From: Lolium rigidum
Taxonomy: Eukaryota; Streptophyta; Magnoliopsida; Poales; Poaceae
Direction: 5' to 3'
Assembly: GCF_022539505.1 (NCBI RefSeq)
Contig: NC_061514.1
Coordinates: forward strand, 327,343,090 to 327,407,089
Length of the DNA: 64,000 bases
Numbering within the stretch: position 1 is the stretch's first letter; each line of letters begins with the position of its first letter. A program made the translations under genes and the position numbers. The notes under the pieces are model-generated. The model ran no database searches and was not told the origin of the DNA. It saw only the letters and a list, made by a program, of their open reading frames with translations. This document shows, in pieces, positions 11,882 to 23,496 of the stretch.

Positions 11882-12628
11882 ATGGAAAACATCTGTGAGC
11901 TTTTTGTACTATTTTCTGAGTCAAGACATGAATGGTTTAATGCGAAAATTAAAAAACCTATGGAACCTTATTTGCATGCTAGTAACAATGATATTAGTAC
12001 GAACGCTTTGAACACCATTGTTCCTAATGATATAGAAAGTTCTAAGCTTGGGGAAGCTTATTTTGATGAGCGTGATATTTTCAGTCCCCCAAGCATTGAG
12101 GAGAAAATTTTCTTTGATGATACTTTGCCTCCTATTTATGATGATTATAATGATAGTGGTCTTTTGGTGCCGCCTACTATGGAGGATAAAACTTGTTATG
12201 ATTATACTATGCCTCCTATATTTGATGATAATGATAGCTACTTTGTTGAATTTGCTCCCACTACAACTAATAAAATTGACTATGCTTATGTTGGGAGTAG
12301 TAATTATTTTATGCATGAGACTCATGATAAGAATGCTTTATGTGATACTTATATTGTTGAGTTTGTTCATGATGCCACTGGAAATTATTATGAGAGAGGA
12401 AAATATGGTTGTAGAAATTTTCATGTTACTAAAACACCTCTCTATATGCTGAAATTTTTGAAGTTACACTTGTTTTATCCTTCTATGCTTGGTGCATCAT
12501 GCTTCATGAATTTGTTTATTTACAAGATTCCTTTGCATAGGAAGCATGTTAGACTTAAAAGTGTTTCTAATTTGCTTCTTGATGCTCTCTTTTGCTTCAA
12601 CTCTTATTTCTTGCGAGTGCATCATTAA
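11882..12628 (+). CDS. S-encoded hypothetical protein, 248 aa
   Basis: An uninterrupted frame from ATG 11882 to TAA 12628 inside the S element. The product is rich in Asp, Asn and Tyr, with a loose internal repeat around residues 65-118: a PPSIEEK/PPTMEDK-type phrase followed by a TLPPIYDD/TMPPIFDD-type phrase. The C-terminal third is hydrophobic and basic. I see no zinc knuckle, protease, reverse transcriptase or integrase motif. Comparable ORFs occur in Sabrina-type elements, but no function is known to me. The ORF may be non-functional; its integrity despite the nested insertions is the main reason to list it. Confidence 0.5.
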   Translation: MENICELFVLFSESRHEWFNAKIKKPMEPYLHASNNDISTNALNTIVPNDIESSKLGEAYFDERDIFSPPSIEEKIFFDDTLPPIYDDYNDSGLLVPPTMEDKTCYDYTMPPIFDDNDSYFVEFAPTTTNKIDYAYVGSSNYFMHETHDKNALCDTYIVEFVHDATGNYYERGKYGCRNFHVTKTPLYMLKFLKLHLFYPSMLGASCFMNLFIYKIPLHRKHVRLKSVSNLLLDALFCFNSYFLRVHH

Positions 12629-13314
12629 AACTGTTGAGCCCATCTTAATGGCTATAAAGAAAGCACTTCTTGGGAGATAACCCATGTGTTTATTTTACTA
12701 CAGTAATTTTGTTTTATATTTGAGTCTTGGAAGTTGTTACTACTGTAGCAACATCTCCTTATCTTTATTTTATTGCATTGTTGTGCCAAGTAAAGTCTTT
12801 GATAGTAAAGTCAATACTAGATTTGGATTACTGCGCAGAAACAGATTTCTTTCTGTCACGAATTTCGATATGTCTCTCTGTAGGTAACTCAGAAAAATCT
12901 GCCAATTTACGTGCATGATCCTCAGATATGTACGCAACTTTCATTCAATTTGAGCATTTTCATCTGAGCAAGTCTGGTGCCTCTTTAAAATTCGTCTTTA
13001 CGGACTGTTCTGTTTGGACAGATTCTGCCTTTTATTTCGCATTGCCTGTTTTGCTGTGTTGGATGGATTTCATTGTTCCATTACCTTCCAGTAGCTTTGT
13101 GCAATGTCCAGAAGTGTTAAGAATGATTGTGTCACCTCTGAACATGTGAATTTTTGATTATGCACTAACCCTCTAATGAGTTCGTTTTGAGTTTGGTGTG
13201 GAGGAAGTTTTCAAGGGTCAAGAGAGGAGGATGATACAATATGATCAAGAAGAGTGAAAGGTCTAAGCTTGGGGATGCCCCCATGGTTCATCCCTGCATA
13301 TTTTAAGAAAACCC
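12629..13314 (+). other. Non-coding internal sequence of S, left part
   Basis: Non-coding Sabrina-like internal DNA that runs up to the junction with G near 13311-13318. It includes the AAGCTTGGGGATGCCCCC phrase at 13264-13281, a variant of which precedes the 3' LTR. Several hundred bases of S expected between this point and 34945 appear to be missing. Confidence 0.5.
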
Positions 13315-13317
13315 AGT

Positions 13318-15176
13318 CGGCCTTTCAACATGGGGGCCGACAGCATGTGCTTGACAACATCCGACTTGCATATGACGAAGATCTCTGCCGTCAAAAGGAT
13401 GTGATGCAGCTTGGTGCAGGTAAAAAACAGGCAGAGGCACAGTTTCTCGACCTCAGGATACCTTGTTTCCGCGTCCAACATCCTTCTGCTGAGGTAGAAA
13501 ACGACCCTTTCGACGCCCTCGTAGAGTTGCACCACCACCGAGGCAATGGACGTGTCGGCCACTGATAGGTTGATGTAGAACGGCTTGTCTTGCCGGGGCG
13601 GAACTAGCACAGGCGGCGTCGTCAGATACCTTTTAATTTCGTCAAACGCCTGCTGCTGTTCTGCCCCCCCAGTAAAATTCGTCGTCAGACTTGGTCTTCA
13701 CCAGTGCCATAAATGGCTCGATTCGTCCTGACAGATTGGAGATGAATCGTCGGACAAAATTGTTCTTGCCAATGAGACGTTGGAGCTCCTTCTTCGTGGT
13801 GGGCGGCTGCATGGTGCGCACCGCCTCTTGACTCTTCAGGCCGATTTCAATCCCCCGTTCATGAACCAGGAAACCTAGGAACTGACCAGCCGTCACACCG
13901 AAGGCACACTTCTTCGGGTTCATTCTCAGTCCGAACTTCCGAGTTCGGTCTAGGACGCGCCGTAAATCATCCAAGTGTCCCTCCATGGAGACCGATTTGA
14001 CTACGACGTCATCGATATAGATTTCCACCAACTTACCGATCAAATCGTGAAATATATAATTCATGGCTCGTTGGTATGTTGCACCAGCATTCTTCAATCC
14101 AAAGGTCATTACTACATATTCAAACAAGCCGACCGCCCCTGGTACTCTGAATGCGGTCTTGTGTATATCTTCTGGAGCCATGAAGATTTGATTGTAGCCG
14201 GCGTTGCCATCCATGAAGCTCAACACCTTGTGGCCAGCAGCTGCATTGATCAGTGTCTCGCCACAGGCATCGGATATTCGTCCTTAGGGGTGGCTCTGTT
14301 GAGATCTCTGAAATCGATGGCCACACGCCATCGGCCATCCTTCTTCTCTACAGGCACAATACTGGAGATCCACTCAAGCATACCCGCATGGCCCGATGAA
14401 CCCGGCGGCCAACATCTTCTCGATTTCTTTCTTGACCTCCTCCAGAATTTCGGCTCTCATCCGACGTGCTCGTTCGCTGGAACGGCCGAAATCCTTTCTT
14501 AAGGGGAGCCGATGTTCGATGATGCTCCTGTCTAACCCAGGCATCTCCGTATAGTCCCATGCGAAGCAATCTGGGTATTCTTTCAACAGAGCAACCATCT
14601 GACTCCTGAGCTGTGGATCCAACTTCTTGCTGATAAAAGTTGGTCGCGGCTTGTCCCCAGGGCCGATGTCGACTTCCTCCAGCTCATCAGCCGAGGTGAA
14701 CCCGTACCCTAGCTTCCCGTCACCTGTGAGGTCGACGCCAAATACTGGGAGAGCCGGTGGCGCGGATAACACGGTCCGATCGCTAGAATCGGCCTCCATC
14801 TTGATCATCACCAGGACCTCGTAGCAGTGTCGGGGCCGATCACGTGGGCCGGCCCCCCTTTTACCCTCGCTATGAGAGCAGCTGCCCTCGTCACTACCCT
14901 TACCAGGGCGGTACCCAAGTTCTACCATATGGATGTTGAACAGGTGTCCTGACTGTGGCCTCCCTAGGTACATACTCTCCGCCATACCGACGGTGCATGC
15001 CGGTGGTCTCGGCACTTCCGATGCTGTCAATGCGCCTGGCATCGGTAGACGGGTCTTCTTAAAGGAGCCGATGAGTTCGGCTTCGAGGGCTGCCTTGATC
15101 TCGTCATGTTTCTTTTTGAGTTCATCAGGCAGATCCTAGTACTTGACCGGAGTGCTTTCCGCCATCTCAGGTGTAG
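13318..15176 (-). pseudogene. Partial G pol: N-terminal stub, reverse transcriptase, start of RNase H
   Basis: Read from 15176 downward: the MAEST... stub with a TAG where the other copy has GAG (near 15137), then the pre-RT block containing FAWDYTEMPGLDRSI, then reverse transcriptase at 13642-14226. The RT keeps LSFMDGNAGYNQIFMAPED, FGLKNAGATYQRAMN and the catalytic YIDDVVVK, and is in frame through FISNLSGRIEPFMALVKTKS. RNase H begins after a frameshift near 13640 and is cut by the S junction at about 13318. The RT part is better preserved than in the right-hand copy, but frameshifts near 14262 and 14390-14480 make the whole non-functional. Confidence 0.85.
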
Positions 15177-15226
15177 ATGACGATGCGGTGGATGTGAAAG
15201 GTTGTCCCACCGGGCGTGCCAGAATG

Positions 15227-16387
15227 TGTTGACGTCGAAACCCCCCGGCGGGCGAGACGGTCGGCGCGAGTAGAGCCGGGAACAACTAGGGCTGCGGCTG
15301 GCCCCGGTCCCTCCGAGCGACGGTCCGCAAAGCCTCCCGGTCGCACGTCCGATGTTTATCACAAGGGCGTGCCACCTGACCTATACCTGGTCGGGAAGGT
15401 GTGGATGATGCCTTGCTTAGTTTCTGCAGGGCACACACGTAAACGTTAAATACGAGCCTCGATCGGCTCTCGAGTTATCCCGTGAATCGGCTCAAAGAGC
15501 CGATCCACCCATGATTCAGACGGGGTGTCCGAATATATGGTGGTCCTGCTTGATCAAGATAAAGCTGATGAGATCTACGACGATTTAGGGTTTTCACCGC
15601 ATAATCGGATCGTCCTACTCACGATTGGGCGCTCGCGCACGGTGACCGTAAGCCGATCCTAGAGAGGGCCTAAAAACCAACACGAGGTTGATCATCGGAA
15701 CGTCCTTTCTAGGGCTAGCAAACGCCACCCTACACGTCGCTGGATCCTCCAACCCTTTGTAAGGCCTAACTATTGCGGAAGTTAAACTAATCCTTGGTGA
15801 AACAAGGAGCAACCGTAACGGATCAGATCTACTAAACTATGATCAAGCGGGGTGCCGCCCCTACACCTAAGATAGGTGTAAGGGCGGCTAGACATGCAAG
15901 GGTTGCACTACGAAAACATGTAATTCGAAGAACAATGCTAACCCTAACATGTCTAAGATAACTACGTTGCTCGCCATCAAAAAGGCTTCGATACGAGCAA
16001 CGCATGAACAACGTGGGCAGGCTTGTGCTGCCTAGATCGCAAGATGCGATCTAGGCAGCATGGTGCTTACGGGTAGAAACCCTCGAGACGAAGGAGTTGG
16101 CGATGCGCCGAGATTTGTTTGTGGTTGAACGTTGGTTGTTGTTTATTCCATAAACCCTAGGTACATATTTATAGTCCAGGGGACTTTCTAATGTGGGCGT
16201 GCACTAAACCGTGCACGGGTAAAACTCTATCTTCTAAACTAAAATGTGATCTAATATATTACAGATACATGGGCAGTTTAGCCCAACTTGGTATAAAAGG
16301 CCGATTCACGTATTCCTTCTATGTATACTCTTCAAATCCATCTCGATCGCGGCCCACCTCTGACTCGGTCAAATTCTGGTGATAACA
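15227..16387 (-). repeat. LTR of G, left copy (3' LTR on the minus strand)
   Basis: The plus strand reads TGTTGACGTC...GGTGATAACA. It pairs with 33782-34944 (1161 and 1163 bp, nearly identical). The polypurine tract, AACCAGGGGGGCATG on the minus strand, abuts its right edge at about 16388. The exact ends could shift by 2 bp because TGTGTT...AACACA is also possible. Confidence 0.88.
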
Positions 16388-17186
16388 CATGCCCCCCTGG
16401 TTTTGGAAATAACATTTCCAAAATCATTATGCTCTTCTTTCGCCGGGACATGTCATGGCAGAGCGGAACTGTCGCAGCATCCTTTATCATGACCTCTTAT
16501 TTTCTCAACTCCTCAGTCATCGGCAAAAACTTCATCTTGACGATTTCTCGGGAAAGGTAGAGGATGACGATGATGACTCCCTCGAAGGTTACCCACCAGC
16601 GAAGCACTCCGTGCCTGGTAGGACAACGTCAGCGATGATGACAATGAGGGAGGCGAGGGCCGCTACAGCCCCTAGATCTGACAACGATGAGGAAGACGAA
16701 GGCAGCAACGGCCCTTGTACTAGGGAGTGGTAGTAGCATCTTGGCTCCTGCTCTTCCTGAGCAATCGGCTCCTCCCCCAATGAATCTTGCTTTCTTGTCG
16801 ACTTTGCCGATCGTCACATCAAGATCGTTGTACAAAGAGCCGATGACGAGGCATCAGCTTGCACTTTCAAGAGCAATTCGAGGCAAGAAAACGTTGCCTA
16901 ACCGTACAGCCCAGCAGGTTTGGCCCTGTCCGAACCATCATGAACGTGCAGATTGAACTCTCAACAAACCACCAGGAAATTATCCCAAACATTATGATCT
17001 GGATTGAGCTCGTTTCGCTAGAGTCGATGGCCATGCATCGGCTTTACTATTCTGAAGTCGATGCCTGTGCATCGGCTGTTAGCACACTGTTGTTTCCACA
17101 TGTTTTCTCAAGTCGATATCTGTACATCGGCTGTGATTTTTTCTTCTTTTTTTTTACTGGCCGATCTAAAAATCGGCCTCCTCATA
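16388..17186 (-). other. G sequence between integrase and 3' LTR, non-coding
   Basis: Between the integrase stop codon (17187) and the polypurine tract. It contains several short CGATG/CATCGGC-type repeats (for example GATGGCCATGCATCGGC near 17023-17040, and similar phrases at about 17060 and 17115). No supported coding. Confidence 0.5.
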
Positions 17187-17976
17187 TTACTGCCTATCCT
17201 CCCACATGCTTGGGAAATACTTCTTGAGATGTTGGCCGTTGACGGCCACTAGGAACTTCACACCATCCAATTGTTCAAGCATATAGGCATTGCCCTTCAG
17301 AACTTGGATGACTTTGTAAGGACCGTGCCAATTAGGAGACCATTTGCCGTATGCTTTATCCCTGGTTCCTAATGGCAACACGGCTTCCCATACTAAATCG
17401 CCAACCTCGAAACTCCTTTGGTCTCACCTTTTTATTGTATGCCCGAGCTACCCTGGCTTTATTTTCTTTAATCTTCTCTAGCGACCAAAGTCTAAGTTCT
17501 GTTGCATCCTCAATAGTGTCACTCATCAGGGTTGCATATTCTTCAGGTGTCAGCTCATTCTGAAACGTAACACGTCTCGATCTGGCCGTGATCTCCCACG
17601 GTAATACGGCCTCCTGTCCATAGACAAGCTGGTACGGCGAAGTCTTTATAGCTCCATGGCATGACATGCGATAGGCCCACAAAGCTTCTGACAACGTCTC
17701 ATGCCATACCCTGGGGTTCTCCTCAATCTTCCTTTTAATTAGCTTAATCAAGCTTTGATTGGATGCTTCGGCTTGCCCGTTGGCCTGGGCGTAATATGGC
17801 GATGATCGGATTAGCTTAATTCCCATGTCGTCGCGAGAACTTTCTGAACTCCTTAGAGACAAAGACCGAACCTCCATCGGTCGTGATGGTTTGGGGAATC
17901 CCGAACCTATGAATAACATGTTCTTTGACAAACTGGATCACATCTTCCGATTTTACTTTCTTCATGGGAACGGCCT
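17187..17976 (-). pseudogene. Integrase, catalytic core and C-terminal part of G pol, cut off by X
   Basis: Read from 17976 down: AVPMKKVKSEDVIQFVKEHV, then TITTDGGSVF with the second catalytic Asp, then a frameshift near 17825. The frame 17356-17830 follows, with SPYYAQANGQAEASNQSL holding the catalytic Glu. The C-terminal chromatin-side block NWHGPYKVIQVLKGNAY at 17187-17381 ends at a TAG. The N-terminal zinc-binding part and first catalytic Asp lie beyond X at 30833-31110. The enzyme would insert element cDNA into the genome, but it is inactivated here by X and frameshifts. Confidence 0.88.
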
Positions 17977-18407
17977 TGTAACATCCCAAAACTTCAAAAC
18001 ACAACAAATGAATTTCCCCTAGTTCCAAATTTTGGAACCAACAAAAACTTTTATTAAAGTAAGTATGATACATAGTGATCTTGCTTAATTCTTGTGTTAT
18101 TGCTATGATTGCTTGTTATTAGTATTTGCAGTAATTTTAAACCCTAAACCTCACCTCTCCTATCACCATACTAGTTAAAATAAAATAAAAGGAAAGTAAA
18201 TAAGAAAAAGGCATATGTGCCTATGGCTATAATTATAGATCTTTACCCTAGATGTTTCCACTTTATTTAGAGGATTGGAAATGATTCATTAACCTTATAT
18301 AGTACTTCTTAAATCATTTCCAAGATGAAACTAAAGAAAATAAAAAGAAACAAAACAATGCCATAGAGGCATATGAGATTAAAATAGCAAATTTGTGAAA
18401 TTAAGAA

Positions 18408-19262
18408 AATTGACCCTAGGACTTGTTGTGAATGGTTGGATCACCTCCATATATCATTTCAACTTTCAACAAAACCAATGGGGTCAAACCAAGTCAAATT
18501 AAAAATAAAATACCACATATGCATAAAAGCATATGTGACACATAGGCATTTCACCAAACATTGACCTAGGTCTCTAAACCTTGACCAAATGGTGTGAAAC
18601 CATCTCTAAACCTATTATAACACTAAATGGACCCTAACCCATGTCCAAGTAAGGCAAGAACAACCCTAGTACAAGTTTATGAAAATTTGACACCTCATCC
18701 CTTATGTATTAAAGCCAAATTTGCAAATCCTTGAGCAAGACCAAATGAATTGGGTTCAATGCTCTTAAAATGTTTCTAAACTCATAAGAACCACCTTAGA
18801 GTCAACCAAAGTCAAATCAAATAAATAGAAATCAAATGGTGAGGAATTCCCAATTTCCCTCACATACACAATATGCCAAATTGCAATTCCTTAACCTAGG
18901 CCACAATTGCTTGTCCCATTGCTTCTAAAATACTTTAAAGTGATAAACTAACACAAATGCATCCTTGGATCAAGAATCAAACCCAAAGAAATCAAGATTT
19001 CTTCATACATGTGATAATGGTCAAAAGTGAGTTTTATAAAATGTTCCCCACTTTACCCCCTGTATTTCTCAACTCTCAAACCAAACTTAGTCAACTATGA
19101 CCATGTCATCCAAGACCATGTCAAGGTCAACAACTTTCATGTTGACCATCTCTGCTAATGTTGACCAGGTTGACCAGTATGATTTTGACAAGTGGTGATG
19201 TTGAAACTATGTGAAGATCATACCAAATTTGGAATCTCACAAACCTTGACCAAATTGACCAC
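18408..19262. promoter_or_regulatory. TTGAC (W-box core) cluster in X LTR
   Basis: I count 18 TTGAC or GTCAA cores in about 860 bp, upstream of the LTR TATA box. The densest run is at 19128-19190, including GTTGACC three times. About two would be expected by chance. TTGAC(C/T) is the core bound by WRKY factors, so stress-linked transcription is possible. The same cluster is in the 3' LTR (about 25965-26820). Confidence 0.45.
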
Positions 19263-20064
19263 CACCACCACCATTCTACCTCTCTAATAATATAAATGAG
19301 ATACACCAAAAATATTTCCAAAATATGACAAAAAGTTTCATGCGGCCATTTTCACAAACACCTTGCGGGCATGATTCCGGTTTTTGCACACATGCTATTA
19401 TCCTCTCGGTCCAAAGCCTAAACCACTTTCTGTTGGTGATCATCACCTCCCTCTGCAACCCCTGCATCATGGCCATGTCCTTGCACCACCGTTTAAAGTG
19501 GAGAAAATAAGAGAGAAGTTCATACCGTGCACCATGCCGGCCACCATTGCACTCAAACGATCTGAGCCCCTCCTCTCCCCTACACCATGTCTACTGCCTT
19601 CCCTGCATCATCCTAAACACGCTCGTACCACCTCTAAGCAAGGCGACGCACGCTAGAAGCCAACACGCACGCGCCCAGCACCTCGCCACGGCGTGCCAGA
19701 CACGCGGTGAGCGTGCACCAGCACGACACTGGACGCCGCAGTACGCCGCTCGCCTGGACGCCCTCGTCCTTCCCTCCCTCTCCCACTTGGCACGCATGAT
19801 CACCACGACCCCAGCTACACGCTAGACATGCTCTCTAGCTCGCGTACGCCCTATCGACGACGCCATGATCACCGACCCGCCGCGCATGTACGCCCGCACT
19901 TGATCGTCGCCAGCACGCTCCCGTCCTTCCCCTGTCGTCCCTTCACGCGCGCTAGCTCCGCCTAGACGTCGCCTACTCCCTGCGCCTCCTAGCTTGCCCC
20001 TTGAAGCACCGGAGACGCCACGCCGTCGACGACCTCCCACGGGCACCCGCGGCACCTCGCGCCC

Positions 20065-20074
20065 CTATAAAAGC
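20065..20074 (+). promoter_or_regulatory. TATA box of X LTR
   Basis: CTATAAAAGC lies inside the GC-rich part of the LTR, about 2.1 kb from the LTR start. The matching copy in the 3' LTR is near 27622-27631. Transcription would start about 30 bp downstream. Confidence 0.5.
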
Positions 20075-20977
20075 AGGCCGCCCCTGGACAAATCTCTCAC
20101 ACCATTCGCTTCACCTCTTCCTTCTGAGCATCCTCGACTCTTTCCCCTCTCCAATTTAGCTCACCGTCGCCGGAATTTCACCGGAGCCCGCCGCCACAGT
20201 AGCTCGACGAAGCCGACGATTCCGAGAACCCCCGGAGCTCCCACGACAACCAATCGACTCGCCGTCGTCTCCTCGTTCGATCGCCCGCCTCGCCGAGTCC
20301 TGCCAACGCCCAGGTACGCCGCCGACGACCCCCGCTGCCGCCGGTAGGGTTTCGTCCCCGACGGGCGGTGTCGAGGAAGGTGATAAACCTCATCCGTCGA
20401 TCGCCCTTTTAATCGAACGGCGCAGCTCACCCCATACCGCTTCGGCAGTTATTAGTCGATGACATGTAGGCCCCACCCCCGACAGCCCACTAAACACCGA
20501 ACCGTTATCGGGCCTGTTTTCCCCAATTCAAACCAATTCGGCCCATCTCGTTTCCCGCGCAGCCCAACCATTTAAACCTAGTAATAATCCATTTCAGCAT
20601 TTATTTCAATTCCGGTCAGTACTATAACTTGAATAGTTCAAATTCTACAAATCCAATTTGAGTAATTCAAAATTTCTCGGAAAGCTTATGAATATATCTA
20701 GCCAACCCCACTGGATTCAACCTCATATGTTATGTAGATTTTGAATAGTAAAAATAACAAAACAGATACTTTTCAGTATTCAAATAAATCTTAAAAATCA
20801 CCCATTATGAATTTTGAGGTGATTCCACCTCTCATAATTCACATTTAACAAACTCTAATTTAATATGTAGAAATATGATATGGGTTCTGTACATGATCAT
20901 GGGCTAGAATCAAAATATTGGCTGTGTGGTCAATACTAGTCCATTTAAACTATATCCAAATTTTAGAATTTAAACCA

Positions 20978-21470
20978 ATGAGGTGTAGCACCTCATTTAA
21001 CTCATTCTCACAAGTGATATGAAGTAATGTGTTGACCTGTAAATGCTTAGGCTCATACTTGTTCACTTGTAGAATTTAAATCAACATAGTATTTAAATTG
21101 CACTAGTTATTTAAAATCACATGAGATGATGAATCTCATTTAAACCACTTTCCTCAAATACTAAGTGAGAAGTGTTGACCTTTGTCAACATGGGATCATC
21201 CATGGTTATTTGAGAATATGGCATCACCTCAATAATAGTTTTTACTAAATTAGTTACAACTATGTGTTAAATCATATGAGAGGTACTCCTCTCATTTAAA
21301 TCTTGTTCTCAAGTAATTCAACATGAGGTAGTGACCATGGTCTAATAATCTCATATTGAGTTATTGGGTGTCATTAAATCACTATCATGCTAGTATTAAA
21401 ATGCATGAGGTATGGAACCTCATTTAAATCATTTTTCTCAAATAATAAGTATGAAGAGGTTGACTTTGGT
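20978..21470. repeat. Degenerate array of palindromes, period about 130-155 bp
   Basis: Four palindromes of the type ATGAG...CTCATTTAA occur with arms at 20978-20996, 21121-21139, 21276-21295 and 21405-21423. A weaker relative is at 20816-20831. Each is followed by TTTAAA/TTTAAC, a CTCAA or TCTCA phrase, and in most units a second element around GTTGAC...GTCAAC (for example 21174-21189). The array recurs in the 3' LTR at about 28536-29030. Confidence 0.7.
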
Positions 21471-23272
21471 CAACCTAGGTCATATATTATCCATAAGAGA
21501 AATTAAATCTTAAGAAGAATTCAATGAGAGGAAATTATTTCTCCAAACCAAAGATAAACCCTACTTCCAATTTTTCAATAAGAGGAAATTATTTTCCAAA
21601 TATGAAATAAAGAAACCCTAGCTTAATTTGTGAATAAATGCTAAGTAGTGGTGCTAGAACATTTGAGTGAGCCATTAAGGCTAATTAAGAGTACCTAAGT
21701 ATTGTTTGGTGATTGTATCCTCGTATTCGTTTTTAGACGCTAGTACCGGAGACTATCAAGAGGAGGAGGTATTCTACCAGGAGGAAGAGCCAGAAAACTT
21801 TGATCACCTCACCAATCAAGGCAAGCTAATGAACTTGCTAACCATCAGGGTGCAAAGCTCTACCAGAGCAAGGCATCATTACATTTTACTTTATGAACCT
21901 ATCCCAAAGTTTTTACTTTACAAGCTTTACTTGATTTTATTTATCAAAGTTACTTTTTGATTTATGATTCACTTGGTTTAGATATAGAGTAGAACAAGAG
22001 CATCAAAGTTAGCCTAGAGCAAGACAAGCTAGTTAGCACCTCTCATGACTAGTTGCTAGTGCTAAACAAATAATATGGACTACTCTAGATGGGAACTTGC
22101 GAAATGAAATGACTTTGAAAACCTTGGAATGATGATTCATTCTATTGAAAGATTTTGAAGGTGAATATGACTTGTGAATGACTTGGTGAATTTTACAAAA
22201 CTGATGGTTGGGTTCGGATGCGATACCATTCCAATTTTGCAAGTACCCCCACAATACCCAATATGGGTAAGGGCTTAACTAGAAATTTATGTGCTTTAGT
22301 ATGGGTTCCCTCTGAACAAGCGTCATCGGGGTTAGGCCGAGGGCTGCCTCCACAACAAACAAAACGATGCGATATGACGTGGAATGAGGTGAATGTCCGG
22401 CCCAAGCCCTGTGCGGTTCCGGGGTTGATCGCGGTTTTCACCGGGAGGCCAAGCTCATGGGGAGAGGTGCTCATACTAGAGTATGTAAGTGAAAGGTTAT
22501 GGTTGGTAGTCCGCATACGGAGTATGGTAAATCAGGGCCAGTTAACCCTGACGGATTATTGCAAATATTGTGGCACAAGCGTACGACCTCTGCAGAGTGT
22601 AGAACTATTCGAATAGCCGCGTCCACGGTTATGGACGGTTGGAAAGGCCATACTGTTCCGTCATCAGACCATTTTCAAAAATGTGACATGTGACTTATGA
22701 CTTGAAAGGTGAATGGTGAATTTTGATTTGAATCACAACAGAGTTGTGGGAATGACACTAATGTTCCCACTTGAGTTAGTTTAGCAAATGAAGAGTCTTT
22801 TCTAAATGTTTATGAAATAAACTTGGCTTTATGCAAATAAACCTAGAGCTTAGTATCCCCTTACTATAATTGATGGTGCTTACACTAGTATTAGTTTGCG
22901 AGTACTTTAAAAGTACTCATGGCTTTGTCCCCGGCTATTCAAATGGCCAGACTATGAAGGTGAACGAGCGAGTACGAGGAAGATGGACAGCGGGACGTCT
23001 ACGACAACTAGGACCGCTCCTGACGTCAAGCGTTGGCCTGTGGATTAGATAGCCACTACTACTTCGCTTCCGCTATTTGTGATGTTCGTTGATCGATAGA
23101 TCAACTATTATTATATTGGATCATGTGATCTACCTTTGTAAGACGATTATGTGTTGTAATAAATGATGACTCTATGATATTCAACTATTATGTCTCGCAA
23201 CAACAATATTCCTGGGATTGCGATGTACGGCATAATAGGCATCCGGACTTAAAAATCCGGGTGTTGACAAGT

Positions 23273-23285
23273 TGGTATCGAGCCA
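23273..23285 (+). other. Primer binding site of X
   Basis: TGGTATCGAGCCA lies 3 bp after the 5' LTR. It resembles the TGGTATCAGAGCC site for initiator tRNA-Met used by most plant gypsy and copia elements. The CAG-to-CG difference matches the discrepancy type described in the findings. Confidence 0.65.
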
Positions 23286-23496
23286 TTGTTTGACCTTAGG
23301 AGACCCTAGTTAGAATGGACGCCCTAAAAACTTAGTTTCAAAACAAAGAAAGTGAATATTTCCGAAAACTTATTCTCACCCTTATCTTAAGATCTTTTCA
23401 AAAGAATAAATCCATGCTCTACTTTTCTTTGTAATTGTACATAAAATTTTGCACACGTGATCACTTCATTAACTTACTCATCCTCATTGCTCACAG

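Larger units (their letters stand above)
17977..23269 (+). repeat. 5' LTR of X
   Basis: 5293 bp, starting TGTAACATCCCAAAAC and ending GGGTGTTGACA. It holds a TTGAC-rich upstream part, a TATA box (CTATAAAAGC) at 20065-20074, a GC-rich leader-like segment at 19500-20420, a palindrome array at 20978-21470, and a downstream part with short open frames. It differs from the 3' LTR at only a few dozen positions, many at CAG/CTG sites. Confidence 0.92.

Noticed and set aside
12048..12452. 134-codon plus-strand frame inside the S ORF
   Set aside because: Shifted-frame shadow of the 248-codon ORF, with an Ile/Leu/Met-rich product.
19384..20347. ORFs of 90-117 codons in the X LTR, repeated at 26928-27971
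   Set aside because: They are duplicated only because they are in both LTRs. The products are low-complexity and their lengths differ between copies.
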